Assembly (NCBI RefSeq): GCF_900105185.1
Contig: NZ_FNTJ01000001.1
Coordinates: forward strand, 2,004,501-2,068,500
DNA from: Pseudomonas saponiphila
Lineage (GTDB): Bacteria; Pseudomonadota; Gammaproteobacteria; Pseudomonadales; Pseudomonadaceae
DNA: 64,000 nt
Direction: 5' to 3'
Shown here: positions 28,496-37,380 of the stretch, one piece after another
How the letters are laid out: the number at the start of each line of letters is the position of its first letter
Numbering within the stretch: position 1 is the first letter of the stretch
Notes under the pieces: model-generated
Seen by the model: the letters and a program-made list of their open reading frames with translations, nothing else
The model's database searches: none
Told to the model about the DNA's origin: nothing
Position numbers and translations under genes: made by a program

Positions 28496-29401
28496 TCAGG
28501 CCATGTCGCTGTGGCTGAACTCCTCGCCGAGAAAGTCGATCAGGCTGCGCACCGAAGGCAGCAGGCCGCGGCGCGAGGGGAAGATCGCATGCACGATCCC
28601 GCAGCGCGGCGCCCAGCCGGGCACCAGTTCCTGCAGGCGTCCGGCGTCCAGGTCTTCACGGACCACCACCTTGGGCAGGTGGACGATACCGATGCCCGCC
28701 AGCACCGCATGCCGCAACGCCAGCAGATCGTCGGTGACCATCCGCGGCCGGTGGCGAATCAACGCCTCGGCGCCGTTGGGCCCCAGCAGTTGCCATTGGT
28801 AATCCCGTTGTGCCGCTCCCCAGTGCAGGCTGGGCAGGCCGCTGAGATCGGCCGGTGTCGTCGGGCTCGGCAGACGCTGGAGAAAATCCGGATGCCCCAC
28901 CAGGCACTGGGTGCTGTTGCCCAGTACCTTCATCACCAGGTCGGTATTTTCCAGGGGCGGGAAACGCACCCGCAGGGCAATGTCGAAACCTTCGTGGATC
29001 AAGTCGACCCGGCGGTTGGTGCTCTCGATGAACAGCTCCACCAGGGGGTACTTGAGCATGAAGCGGGTGAGCATCGGCCCGACCCAGGAATTGAGCAGGG
29101 CCGTGGGGCAGGCCACCCGCACCAGCCCCTGGGGTTCGGAGCGGTTGCGCTCAATGACCTCCGCCGCGCCCTCGGCTTCCACCCGCATGGCCAGGCAGCG
29201 CTGGTAGTACTCCTGGCCGATTTCGGTCAGCGAACAGTGGCGGCTGGTGCGTTGGATCAGGCGCACGCCCAGGCGCTCCTCCAACTGGGCGATCCGCCGG
29301 CTGAGCTTGGACTTGGGCATGTCCAGGGCCCGTCCGGCGGCGGCGAATCCGCGGTGCTCCACCACCTGGGTGAAGTAGTAGAGGGTGTTCAGGTCTTCCA
29401 A
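28496..29401 (-). CDS. LysR-family transcriptional regulator
   Basis: A 301-residue LysR protein with an N-terminal winged helix (FAAAGRALDMPKSKLSRRIAQLEERLGVRL) and a substrate-binding domain. The start is TTG at 29401, supported by TGGAG eight bases upstream and by alignment of MEDLNTLYYF with the usual LysR start. It is divergent from the pirin gene, which it probably controls; this pair, often with a YcaC-like hydrolase, recurs in pseudomonads. The inducer is unknown. Confidence 0.92.
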   Translation of the reverse strand: MEDLNTLYYFTQVVEHRGFAAAGRALDMPKSKLSRRIAQLEERLGVRLIQRTSRHCSLTEIGQEYYQRCLAMRVEAEGAAEVIERNRSEPQGLVRVACPTALLNSWVGPMLTRFMLKYPLVELFIESTNRRVDLIHEGFDIALRVRFPPLENTDLVMKVLGNSTQCLVGHPDFLQRLPSPTTPADLSGLPSLHWGAAQRDYQWQLLGPNGAEALIRHRPRMVTDDLLALRHAVLAGIGIVHLPKVVVREDLDAGRLQELVPGWAPRCGIVHAIFPSRRGLLPSVRSLIDFLGEEFSHSDMA

Positions 29402-29501
29402 GATCGTTCTCCAGATAGAACGCTAAGGGCGATTTTCGCAGTCTAGCGCGGCAAAGGTCTGAGTTTTAAGGTGTGCCCATCAGAAAGTTCTGGAGGGCGA
29501 C

Positions 29502-30377
29502 ATGAAAAACATCATTGGCATCTACACCGCTCCCCGGCCCCATTGGGTCGGTGACGGCTTCCCGGTTCGCACCCTGTTTTCCTACGACAACCTGGGCCAG
29601 CACATCAGCCCGTTCCTGCTGCTGGATCACGCCGGGCCGGCGCAGTTCAGCCCTACCAGCGCCCGCCGTGGTGTCGGCGAGCACCCTCATCGCGGTTTCG
29701 AAACCGTGACCATCGTCTACGACGGTGAAGTGGAACACCGCGACTCCACCGGCAGCGGCGGCAAGATCGGTCCCGGCGACGTGCAGTGGATGACCGCGGC
29801 CTCGGGGATCCTCCACGAAGAGTTCCATTCCGCCGACTTCGCCCGGCGTGGCGGCAACCTGGAAATGGTCCAGCTGTGGGTCAACCTGCCGGCCAAGGAC
29901 AAGCTCGCGGCCCCCGGTTACCAGACCATCGTCGCGGCGGATATTGCGCAGATCCCGCTACCGGGCAATGCCGGCAGCCTGCGCCTGATCGCTGGCGAGT
30001 TCGACGGCCAGCGCGGCCCGGCCCGGACCTTCACCCCGATCGACGTCTGGGACATCCGCCTGCAAGCCGGCAAGCACCTGGAACTGCCCCTGCATTCGGG
30101 ACGTAACACGGCCTTGGTAGTGTTGCGCGGCACCTTGCAGGTCAATGGCCGGGAGCGGGTGGAGCAAGGACAACTGGCGCTGCTGGAGCGCGACGGCGAC
30201 CTGATCAGCCTGGAGGCCGGCAACGACGCCATTGTGCTGTTGCTCAGCGGCGAGCCCATCGACGAACCCATCGTCGGCCACGGCCCGTTCGTGATGAACA
30301 GCGAGGAGGAGATTCATCAGGCCTTCGTCGATTTTCAATCCGGACGCTTCGGCCGGATGGACGCAAACGGTCAATGA
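29502..30377 (+). CDS. Pirin family protein
   Basis: The 291-residue bicupin has the pirin metal-site motif GEHPHRGFETVT (two histidines) and the later histidine and glutamate in SGILHEEFHS. Pirins bind iron; some act as quercetin 2,3-dioxygenases, others as redox regulators. It begins after GGAGGGCGAC and lies 100 bases from the divergent LysR gene. The precise reaction cannot be read from sequence. Confidence 0.9.
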   Translation: MKNIIGIYTAPRPHWVGDGFPVRTLFSYDNLGQHISPFLLLDHAGPAQFSPTSARRGVGEHPHRGFETVTIVYDGEVEHRDSTGSGGKIGPGDVQWMTAASGILHEEFHSADFARRGGNLEMVQLWVNLPAKDKLAAPGYQTIVAADIAQIPLPGNAGSLRLIAGEFDGQRGPARTFTPIDVWDIRLQAGKHLELPLHSGRNTALVVLRGTLQVNGRERVEQGQLALLERDGDLISLEAGNDAIVLLLSGEPIDEPIVGHGPFVMNSEEEIHQAFVDFQSGRFGRMDANGQ

Positions 30378-30523
30378 CCGGCTGCGCTGGCGCGGCTGGC
30401 AACGCTAACTAGGCTTTGTCAGTTGCGCGCAACACCCCGACGCCCACCGTTACCCCGGTGGGGCGTGCCACGGGTTTCATTCAAGCCGGGTCTTCCGGCA
30501 TCGATCATTAGCGAGGAGTTCAC

Positions 30524-31150
30524 ATGACCACTGCATACAAGCGTCTGGACAAGGATAACGCCGCCGTTCTGCTGGTAGACCACCAGGCCGGCCTGCTGTC
30601 GCTGGTCCGCGATATCGAGCCCGATCGTTTCAAGAACAACGTGCTGGCCCTGGCCGACCTGGCCAAGTACTTCAAGCTGCCGACCATCCTCACCACCAGT
30701 TTCGAAACCGGCCCCAACGGCCCGCTGGTGCCGGAGCTCAAGGCGCTGTTTCCCGAGGCGCCGTACATTGCCCGCCCTGGTCAGATCAATGCCTGGGACA
30801 ACGAAGACTTCGTCAAGGCAATCAAGGCCACCGGCAAGAAGCAACTGATCATTGCCGGGGTGGTGACCGAGGTGTGCGTGGCATTCCCGGCGCTCTCGGC
30901 CCTGGAAGAAGGTTTTGAGGTCTTTGTGGTCACCGACGCTTCCGGCACTTTCAATGCCCTGACCCGTGACTCGGCCTGGAACCGCATGTCCAATGCCGGC
31001 GCGCAACTGATGACCTGGTTCGGCCTGGCCTGCGAGCTGCATCGCGACTGGCGCAACGACGTCGAGGGCCTGGCGACCCTGTTCTCCAACCACATCCCCG
31101 ACTACCGCAACCTGATGACCAGCTACAACACCCTGACCCAGGGCAAGTAA
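30524..31150 (+). CDS. YcaC-like isochorismatase-family hydrolase
   Basis: This 208-residue cysteine hydrolase has the isochorismatase fold with Asp in LLVDHQAGLLSLV, the lysine region KATGKKQLIIAG and the nucleophile region VVTEVCVAFPAL (Cys near residue 118). YcaC homologues form octamers and have no settled substrate. It follows pirin by 146 bases and may share its LysR control. Ribosome site GAGG lies at 30512. Confidence 0.88.
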   Translation: MTTAYKRLDKDNAAVLLVDHQAGLLSLVRDIEPDRFKNNVLALADLAKYFKLPTILTTSFETGPNGPLVPELKALFPEAPYIARPGQINAWDNEDFVKAIKATGKKQLIIAGVVTEVCVAFPALSALEEGFEVFVVTDASGTFNALTRDSAWNRMSNAGAQLMTWFGLACELHRDWRNDVEGLATLFSNHIPDYRNLMTSYNTLTQGK

Positions 31151-31170
31151 CCGAGCGGTCCGCAGCAGGC

Positions 31171-31194
31171 GCCAAGGCCCGAAGGGGCCTTGGC
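31171..31194 (+). terminator. Hairpin terminator after the YcaC-like gene
   Basis: GCCAAGGCCC pairs with GGGCCTTGGC around GAAG; the T-rich tail is short. Confidence 0.55.
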
Positions 31195-31350
31195 GTCGTT
31201 GTGCGCGTTGCGTGCCTGCTATCGCTTCGCAGCCACCGGCAACGGCGACAGGTTTGTGGCCAGGGCCTTCAGCGTCCGCAAGCGCCCCCCTATACTGGCT
31301 CCTGTCAAATTCGTGCGACCTTGCCGTTCCCGTCTTGCCGGAGTATCCCG

Positions 31351-32793
31351 ATGTCTTCCCTGTTCAGCGATCACCCGTTGTTGGCCGCGCTGTTCCTGCT
31401 GTTGCTGGATGTAGTGCTCTGGCGCCTGATCGGCAGCCGCGGCGATTACTGGAAGCTGGCGGTGCGGGTGCTGATCTTTTCCCTCTACAGCCTGATGCTG
31501 TTCAACCAGAGCATGAACCCGATGCAGGTCGCGCCCTGGCCCGACGACGTGCCCCTGCACCTGGCCGCCACCGGCCTGCAAATCGGTTGGTGGCTGTTCG
31601 GCGCCCGGACCCTGACGGTGTTGCTCGGCACCCTGATGATGCAGCGGGTCGGGCATAGCGGGCGGCTGTTGCAGGACCTGATGGGCGCGGTGATCTTCCT
31701 GATTGCCATCATCGCCGCCCTGGCCTATGTCCTGGACTTGCCGGTCAAGGGCGTGCTGGCCACCTCCGGCGCCCTGGCGATCATCGTCGGCCTGGCGTTG
31801 CAGAGCACCCTCAGCGATCTGTTTTCCGGAATTGTCCTCAACACCACCAAGCCCTATCAGATCGATGACTGGATCGCCATCGACGGCACCGAGGGGCGGG
31901 TGCTGGATATCGATTGGCGCGCCACCCGGCTGCAGACCTCCCAGGGCAGCATGGTGGTGATTCCCAACTCCCTGGCCTCCAAGGCCAAGATCACCAACTT
32001 CAGCCGCCCCAGCGATATCTACGGTTTATCCATCAGCGTCCAGGTCAGCCCCCATGCCCGCCCGCAGAAAGTCATCGAGGCCCTGGAGCGAGCCATGCTC
32101 GGCTGCCGTTTCCTGCTCGGCACCCCGGCCCCCGGCGTGGCCTTGAAAAGCTCCGGCAGCGATGGCGCAGAATACGAGATCAGCGGTTTTGTCGCCACCA
32201 TGGGCCAGAAGCGCGAAGTGCGTAACCAGCTGTTCGACCTGGCGTTCCGGCATTTGCAGGCCAGTGGCATCAGCCTGCTGTCCACGGGCGAGAGCAGCCA
32301 GGCGCCGGCCTTGTCGCGGCCCCGGGCACTGCTGGACGCGTCGAGCATCTTTTCCACCCTGCGCCCGGAAGAAAAGGACACCTTCAGCCAGAACATGCAC
32401 CTGCAGACCTTCCGCGCGGGTGAAATCATCCTCGCCACCGGCGCCGTCAGCGACCACCTGTTCATCATCGAGTCCGGCGTGGTGACGGTGACCATGCAAC
32501 GTGACGGCAAGCCCTTCGAGGCCGGGCGCATGGGCCCGGGCGAAGTGATTGGCGAAGCCGGAGTGGTGGCCGAACAGGCCACGGTGGCGCAGTTTTCCGC
32601 CAAGACCTTCTGCAGCCTGTACCGCATCGACAATGAGTTCCTCAAGCCTTGCCTGGACGCGCGCCACGACATCAACGAGGCGATGAAGAACCTTCTGGAT
32701 TTTCGTCGGCACATCGCGCAGAGCCTGGCCCAGGCGAGCCCCAAGCCGGTGGCCAAGAAAGGCTTCCTGCAATGGTTGCGCAGCCGCGCCTGA
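31351..32793 (+). CDS. MscS-type channel with cyclic-nucleotide-binding domain
   Basis: The 480-residue protein has four or five N-terminal helices, an MscS pore/beta core (GALAIIVGLALQSTLSDLFSGIVL, then IDGTEGRVLDIDWRATRL) and a C-terminal cNMP-binding fold (residues ~335-450: LATGAVSDHLFIIESGVVTV ... MGPGEVIGEAGVV). This is the layout of bacterial cyclic-nucleotide-gated channels of the MscS superfamily, which are usually not gated by tension. The frame opens at 31201, but ATG 31351 with CCGGAG upstream starts the first helix. The ligand (cAMP or cGMP) is unknown. Confidence 0.92.
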   Translation: MSSLFSDHPLLAALFLLLLDVVLWRLIGSRGDYWKLAVRVLIFSLYSLMLFNQSMNPMQVAPWPDDVPLHLAATGLQIGWWLFGARTLTVLLGTLMMQRVGHSGRLLQDLMGAVIFLIAIIAALAYVLDLPVKGVLATSGALAIIVGLALQSTLSDLFSGIVLNTTKPYQIDDWIAIDGTEGRVLDIDWRATRLQTSQGSMVVIPNSLASKAKITNFSRPSDIYGLSISVQVSPHARPQKVIEALERAMLGCRFLLGTPAPGVALKSSGSDGAEYEISGFVATMGQKREVRNQLFDLAFRHLQASGISLLSTGESSQAPALSRPRALLDASSIFSTLRPEEKDTFSQNMHLQTFRAGEIILATGAVSDHLFIIESGVVTVTMQRDGKPFEAGRMGPGEVIGEAGVVAEQATVAQFSAKTFCSLYRIDNEFLKPCLDARHDINEAMKNLLDFRRHIAQSLAQASPKPVAKKGFLQWLRSRA

Positions 32794-32983
32794 GGCCCTG
32801 GCGGCGCTCGGCGATCCGCTGCCGGGCCGCCGAGGCCGCGTGACAACCGCCGAACGCAACGCCTTCGATTGCTTCAGCGTTTGCGCGGTGCCGGCAAAGC
32901 ATGGGCGCCCGCGCCGTCGTATCGTCCAATGGCCCTTGCAACCGAGGCTGATCGAGCCGCCCCCGGAGTGAGGCGCCCCGGTC

Positions 32984-33748
32984 CTAGCGCAAATACGCCC
33001 GCGGCGTGGTGCCGGTCATGGCCTTGAAGAAGGCGATGAAAATGCTGTCGCTGGCAAAGCCCAGCTCGAAGGCGGTGTAGCCGATGCTGCGGCCAGTGGC
33101 GAGCAGCTCGATGGCCCGCATCAGGCGCCACTGCTGGCGCCATTGCTGATAGCTCAGGCCGGTTTCGCGCTGGAAGATTCGGCCGATGGTGCGGCTGCTG
33201 GCGCCGACCCGGGTGGCCAGCACGTGCAATGGCGGCGGCAGTGACTGCAGGTCCGCCAGCAAGGGTTGCAGGCGCTTGTCCCGGGGCAGGGGCAACGACA
33301 GCGGCTGGCGCAGGGCCAGGCGGATTTCCTCGATGCACAGGCCTAGCAGGTGCGGGTAGCGGCCCTGGCTCCAGTCGCAGTCGAAGGCGGCCTGGGCCAT
33401 GGGTTCCAGCACCGCCCGAAGCAGCGGGCTGACCTCGATCACCGCCACCTCCCCGGGCAGTTGCGGGCTCAACTCGGGGCAGAAGTACAGCGAGCGGTAA
33501 TCCACGCTCTGCTGCATTTGTGCACGGTGCGTCACCCCGGCGGGAATCCACGCCGCCCGCGACGGCGGTAGCAGGCACACGCGGTCGGCCAGGGTGATCC
33601 GGGTGCAGCCCTGGCGGGTGTACAGCAGTTGCCCGCGGCGGTGCCGGTGCAGGCCGGAGTCGTGATCGCCGAGGGTCGCGGCGATGCCGATCAGCGGCGC
33701 GCTGAAGCGATCCGGGTCGAACTGTGCCTGTGGTTCTAGCCAGGCCAT
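32984..33748 (-). CDS. AraC-family transcriptional regulator
   Basis: 254 residues: an N-terminal cupin (GLHRHRRGQLLYTRQG) and a C-terminal double helix-turn-helix (LATRVGASSRTIGRIFQRETG ... IGYTAFELGFASDSIFIAFFKAMTG). It is divergent from the MFS exporter at 33846 and probably regulates it. Confidence 0.93.
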   Translation of the reverse strand: MAWLEPQAQFDPDRFSAPLIGIAATLGDHDSGLHRHRRGQLLYTRQGCTRITLADRVCLLPPSRAAWIPAGVTHRAQMQQSVDYRSLYFCPELSPQLPGEVAVIEVSPLLRAVLEPMAQAAFDCDWSQGRYPHLLGLCIEEIRLALRQPLSLPLPRDKRLQPLLADLQSLPPPLHVLATRVGASSRTIGRIFQRETGLSYQQWRQQWRLMRAIELLATGRSIGYTAFELGFASDSIFIAFFKAMTGTTPRAYLR

Positions 33749-33845
33749 GGTTGACGCATTTCCGATAGTTATTGGCAGGGTTGCGATAATACGCCAGGCG
33801 TCGCTGCCTAGAATCGTCGGCAGTTTTTTTGCCGAGCCCTGCCTG

Positions 33846-34979
33846 ATGAATAACCGTTTCCTGTTGCCCCTGGCCCTGGCCCTGCTGATGTTCCCGCAGA
33901 TCGCCCAGACCCTCTACAGCCCGGCCCTGAGCGATATCGGCCAGGCCTTTGGCGTGGCACCCGGGCAAGCGGCCCAGAGCCTTTCATTGTTTGTCCTGGG
34001 CTTTGCCCCGGGGGTGCTGCTGTGGGGCCGCCTGAGTGATCGCTGGGGCCGGCGCCCGGCCTTGCTGGGGGGGCTGGCGCTGTATGCCCTGGCTCTGGTG
34101 CTGGAGCTGCAGGTGCGGAGTTTCAGCGCGCTGTTGCTGTGCCAGGCCCTGGCGGCCCTGGGCGCGGCGGCGGGCTCGGTGGTGACCCAGACCCTGCTGC
34201 GCGACCTGCTTCGCGGCAGCGAGCTGGTGCGGGTGTTTTCCCTGGTGGGCATGTTGCTGGCGGCGAGCCCGGCCATTGGCCTGTTCAGTGGTTCCGCCCT
34301 GGTGCAGGCCTGGGGTTATCGGGGCGCCCTGGGCGCTTTGTTGCTGCTGGCCCTGGCCTTGCTTGGCTGGTGCGCCCGGGCCTTGCCGGAAACCCGCCCG
34401 CCGACCCAGCCCCTGGCGCCCCTGTTCGCGACCCTGTGGCAAATGCTCGGCGACCCGGGCATCTGGCGTTCGGCGCTGCTGGTGGCGCTGTTCAACATTG
34501 CCTTGCTCAGCTACTACAGCCTCGGGCCGTTCCTGTTCCGCGAGCTGGGGCAGGGCGTGCAGTGGTTCGGCTACAGCGGCGCGCTGCTGGCCCTGGGGGC
34601 GGGCCTGGGGGCCTGGCTCAATCGGCGCCTGCTGGCTCGGGGCTGGTCCGCGCGGCGCTTGCTGGTGGTGGCGGCGCTCAGCGTTTTGCTGGGCGCGGGC
34701 GGGGTCCAGGCCTTGCAGCACAGCCTGTGGCTGGTGTTGCCGATGTTCGGCGTGGTGCTCGGCTTCGGCCTGGCGATACCGAATATCCTCGGTTCGGCGC
34801 TGGCCGCCTACGGTGATCGGCTGGGCAGCGCCGGGGCCTGGTTCGGACTGCTTTACTACCTGCTGATCGGCGCTGGCCTGCTGCTGGTGGCCTGGGCCCA
34901 GGCCCTGGCTGCGAGCCTGGCGATATGTGGTGCCGCGGCCTTGATGCTGGTGCTGTGGCGCGTCGCCGGGCGTGGCTGA
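33846..34979 (+). CDS. MFS transporter, Bcr/CflA-type drug exporter
   Basis: A 377-residue, 12-helix transporter with the motif-A loop GRLSDRWGRRPALLGG between helices 2 and 3 and TLYSPALSDIGQAFGV in the first periplasmic loop, typical of the Bcr/CflA drug-efflux group. The frame runs from 33684 but ATG 33846 starts helix 1 directly. Substrate unknown; the divergent AraC regulator suggests an inducible exporter. Confidence 0.88.
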   Translation: MNNRFLLPLALALLMFPQIAQTLYSPALSDIGQAFGVAPGQAAQSLSLFVLGFAPGVLLWGRLSDRWGRRPALLGGLALYALALVLELQVRSFSALLLCQALAALGAAAGSVVTQTLLRDLLRGSELVRVFSLVGMLLAASPAIGLFSGSALVQAWGYRGALGALLLLALALLGWCARALPETRPPTQPLAPLFATLWQMLGDPGIWRSALLVALFNIALLSYYSLGPFLFRELGQGVQWFGYSGALLALGAGLGAWLNRRLLARGWSARRLLVVAALSVLLGAGGVQALQHSLWLVLPMFGVVLGFGLAIPNILGSALAAYGDRLGSAGAWFGLLYYLLIGAGLLLVAWAQALAASLAICGAAALMLVLWRVAGRG

Positions 34980-35024
34980 CAGGGTCGGGCAGGGCAGGAC
35001 GCGAACGGGTCAATGGCCGATTGC

Positions 35025-35038
35025 TTGATCATGATCAA
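35025..35038. promoter_or_regulatory. Perfect Anr/FNR box before the alcohol dehydrogenase gene
   Basis: TTGATCATGATCAA equals the TTGAT-N4-ATCAA consensus, and flanking C/G extend the palindrome. It lies 84 bases upstream of the dehydrogenase ATG, a usual distance for activation in low oxygen. Confidence 0.85.
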
Positions 35039-35121
35039 GCCTCCGTTGGCGCAATCCGCGCAGCCTGTCGGAAGATTTGCGCCGCCACGCAGAACCTTTC
35101 CCGGTACTGGAGGACTTGAAC

Positions 35122-36195
35122 ATGGCCAAGATGAAAGCAGCGATTTTCGTCGAAAAGAACCGCATCGTGCTGGACGACAAGGACATCCCCGAAATCGGCC
35201 CGCTGGACGCCCTGGTGCGCATCACCACCACCACGATCTGCGGCACCGACGTGCACATCCTGCGCGGTGAATACCCGGTGGCCAAGGGCCTGACCATCGG
35301 TCACGAGCCGGTCGGCGTGATCGAGCGCCTGGGCTCCCAGGTCCGCGGTTTCCATGAGGGCCAGCGGGTGATCGCCGGGGCCATCACCCCCAGCGGCCAG
35401 AGCTATGCCTGCCTGTGTGGCTGCGGCTCCCAGGACGGTCCGGACACCCGCCACGGCTTCCGTGCCACCGGCGGCTGGAAGTTCGGCAACACCATCGACG
35501 GTTGCCAGGCCGAATACGTGCGGGTGCCGGACGCCCTGGCCAACCTGTGCCCGATCCCCGACGGCCTGAGCGACGAAGCAGTGCTGATGTGCCCGGACAT
35601 CATGTCCACCGGTTTCTCCGGGGCCGAGCGCGCCGAGGTCAATATCGGCGACAGCGTGGCGGTGTTCGCCCTGGGGCCCATCGGCCTGTGCGCGGTGGCC
35701 GGGGCCCGGCTCAAGGGCGCCACCACCATCATTGGCGTCGACACCGTGGCCGCGCGCCTGAGCGTGGCGCGCGGGTTGGGTGCGACCCACGTGGTGGACT
35801 TCAAGCAGGGCGACGTGGTCAAGCAGATCATGGACCTTACCGACGGTCGCGGGGTTGATGTGGCGATCGAGGCCCTGGGCACCCAGGGCACCTTCGAATC
35901 GGCGCTGCGGGTGCTGCGTCCGGGGGGCAAGCTGTCGAGCCTGGGGGTCTACTCCAGCGACCTGCGCATCCCCGTCGATGCCTACGCCGCCGGGCTTGGC
36001 GACCTGAGCATCCTCAGCACCCTGTGCCCCGGTGGCAAGGAGCGCATGCGCCGGCTGATGGCGGTGGTCGCCAGCGGCCAGGTCGACCTCAAGCCGCTGG
36101 TCACTCACCGCTTCAAGCTCGATGACATCGAAGCCGCCTATGAGCTGTTCGCCAGCCAGCGCGACGGCGTGATGAAGATCGCCATCACGCCATGA
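35122..36195 (+). CDS. Zinc-dependent alcohol dehydrogenase
   Basis: The 357-residue medium-chain dehydrogenase has catalytic-zinc ligands in ICGTDVHILRGE and GHEPVG, a shortened structural-zinc region (CLCGCGSQDG) and a Rossmann segment (VFALGPIGLCAVAGARLKGA). It should oxidize or reduce an alcohol/aldehyde with NAD(P). ATG 35122 follows TGGAGG. The Anr box upstream suggests fermentative or low-oxygen use, and the next gene, a universal stress protein, has its own Anr box. Substrate not determinable. Confidence 0.92.
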   Translation: MAKMKAAIFVEKNRIVLDDKDIPEIGPLDALVRITTTTICGTDVHILRGEYPVAKGLTIGHEPVGVIERLGSQVRGFHEGQRVIAGAITPSGQSYACLCGCGSQDGPDTRHGFRATGGWKFGNTIDGCQAEYVRVPDALANLCPIPDGLSDEAVLMCPDIMSTGFSGAERAEVNIGDSVAVFALGPIGLCAVAGARLKGATTIIGVDTVAARLSVARGLGATHVVDFKQGDVVKQIMDLTDGRGVDVAIEALGTQGTFESALRVLRPGGKLSSLGVYSSDLRIPVDAYAAGLGDLSILSTLCPGGKERMRRLMAVVASGQVDLKPLVTHRFKLDDIEAAYELFASQRDGVMKIAITP

Positions 36196-36213
36196 CCCGC
36201 GCACCGGGTGGCC

Positions 36214-36227
36214 TTGATGCATATCAA
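36214..36227. promoter_or_regulatory. Perfect Anr/FNR box before the universal stress protein gene
   Basis: TTGATGCATATCAA matches TTGAT-N4-ATCAA, 58 bases before the ATG. Confidence 0.85.
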
Positions 36228-36284
36228 GGCGCCCGGTCGCGTCAGCCTCGACACTCTGCTCATTACCGTCCAAGGAGGTTCACC

Positions 36285-37196
36285 ATGAGCCAGTACCAGC
36301 GCCTGTTGCTGATTGCCGACCCCCAGCAGCACCAATCTCCCGCAGCCCGCCGCGCCGCCGCCCTGGCCCAGGCCAGTGGCGCCGCGCTGCATGCCCTGGT
36401 GTTCGTCGAACCGCCGGCGCGCACCTACCTGTGGGAAGAGCACCTGGAAGACAGCGAACGCCAGGCCTACCTGCAGCGCCATGAGCGCTGGTTGCAGGTG
36501 GAAGCCGAGTGGATGCGCGAGCAGGGCGTTGAGGTCACCACCCAGGTGATCTGGAGCACCCAGGTGCTCAAGGACATGCTGGCCTACATCGACGAGTTCC
36601 AGCCCGACCTGCTGATCAAGGACGTGACCCTGGAGTCGGCCCTCAAGCGGGTCTTCGTCACCCCGCTGGACTGCCACCTGCTGCGCGAGGCGCCGGTGCC
36701 GGTGCACCTGGTCAACGACGCTCCGCACAAACTGCCCCGGCGCATCGTCGCCGCCGTCGACCCGGCTCAGTCCGACACCCAGATCAGCGGCCTCAACGGC
36801 CTGATCATCCGGGCCGCCAACGCCCTGGCCCTGCAATGCGATGCCCAACTGCACCTGCTGTATGCCTACGACCTGATGCCGATGCTCGACGGCGTGGCGC
36901 CGGTGGCCTCCACCGCCTGGAGCGTCAATTGCCTGGACGAGCTGCGCGAATCCCTGCACAAGGAGTTCGAACGCCTGGGCGATGAATACAACGTGCCCCA
37001 GGAATTTCGCCACTTCATCATGGGCCCGCCGGTGCCGGGCATCGCCCAGTTCGTCGACGAATACCTGGTGGACGTGGTGGTCATGGGCACCGTGCACCGC
37101 ACGGGTTTTGGCCGGCTGATCGGCAGCACCACCGAGCGTGCCTTGTACTCGATGCCGGGCAGCATTTTGGCGGTGAAAGGCGGCGCAGCTTGCTGA
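36285..37196 (+). CDS. Tandem-domain universal stress protein (UspE-like)
   Basis: 303 residues with two Usp domains. The second ends VVVMGTVHRTGFGRLIGSTTERALY, close to the G-2x-G-9x-G(S/T) nucleotide motif; the first is degenerate, as in UspE. It starts after AAGGAGG. Anr-controlled Usp genes aid anaerobic survival in P. aeruginosa; the perfect Anr box here supports a similar role. Confidence 0.9.
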   Translation: MSQYQRLLLIADPQQHQSPAARRAAALAQASGAALHALVFVEPPARTYLWEEHLEDSERQAYLQRHERWLQVEAEWMREQGVEVTTQVIWSTQVLKDMLAYIDEFQPDLLIKDVTLESALKRVFVTPLDCHLLREAPVPVHLVNDAPHKLPRRIVAAVDPAQSDTQISGLNGLIIRAANALALQCDAQLHLLYAYDLMPMLDGVAPVASTAWSVNCLDELRESLHKEFERLGDEYNVPQEFRHFIMGPPVPGIAQFVDEYLVDVVVMGTVHRTGFGRLIGSTTERALYSMPGSILAVKGGAAC

Positions 37197-37212
37197 ACAG
37201 AGGGGAGGTGGC

Positions 37213-37380
37213 TGCGCCGAAGAGGCATTGGTGCATGTGGCGCTGCTGCTCAAATGCGCCGAAGAGGTCTGCGATGACATCACCCAGCAGGGCAGCGGCC
37301 TGGAGCGCGGGCTGATCTGGCCCATGGCGCATTCGGTGGAGATGGCCCGTGCGGTGCTGGAGGAGACCGGCCGGTTGTAG
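37213..37380 (+). pseudogene. Start-less DUF3077-like remnant
   Basis: Just after the usp stop, a frame reads CAEEALVHVALLLKCAEEVC and continues to ERGLIWPMAHSVEMARAVLE before TAG 37378-37380. This resembles the helical C-terminal part of DUF3077 proteins, but no convincing start codon or N-terminal half is present. REP array B begins at its stop codon. It could be a short real gene from TTG/GTG near 37228; a remnant seems likelier. Confidence 0.45.
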
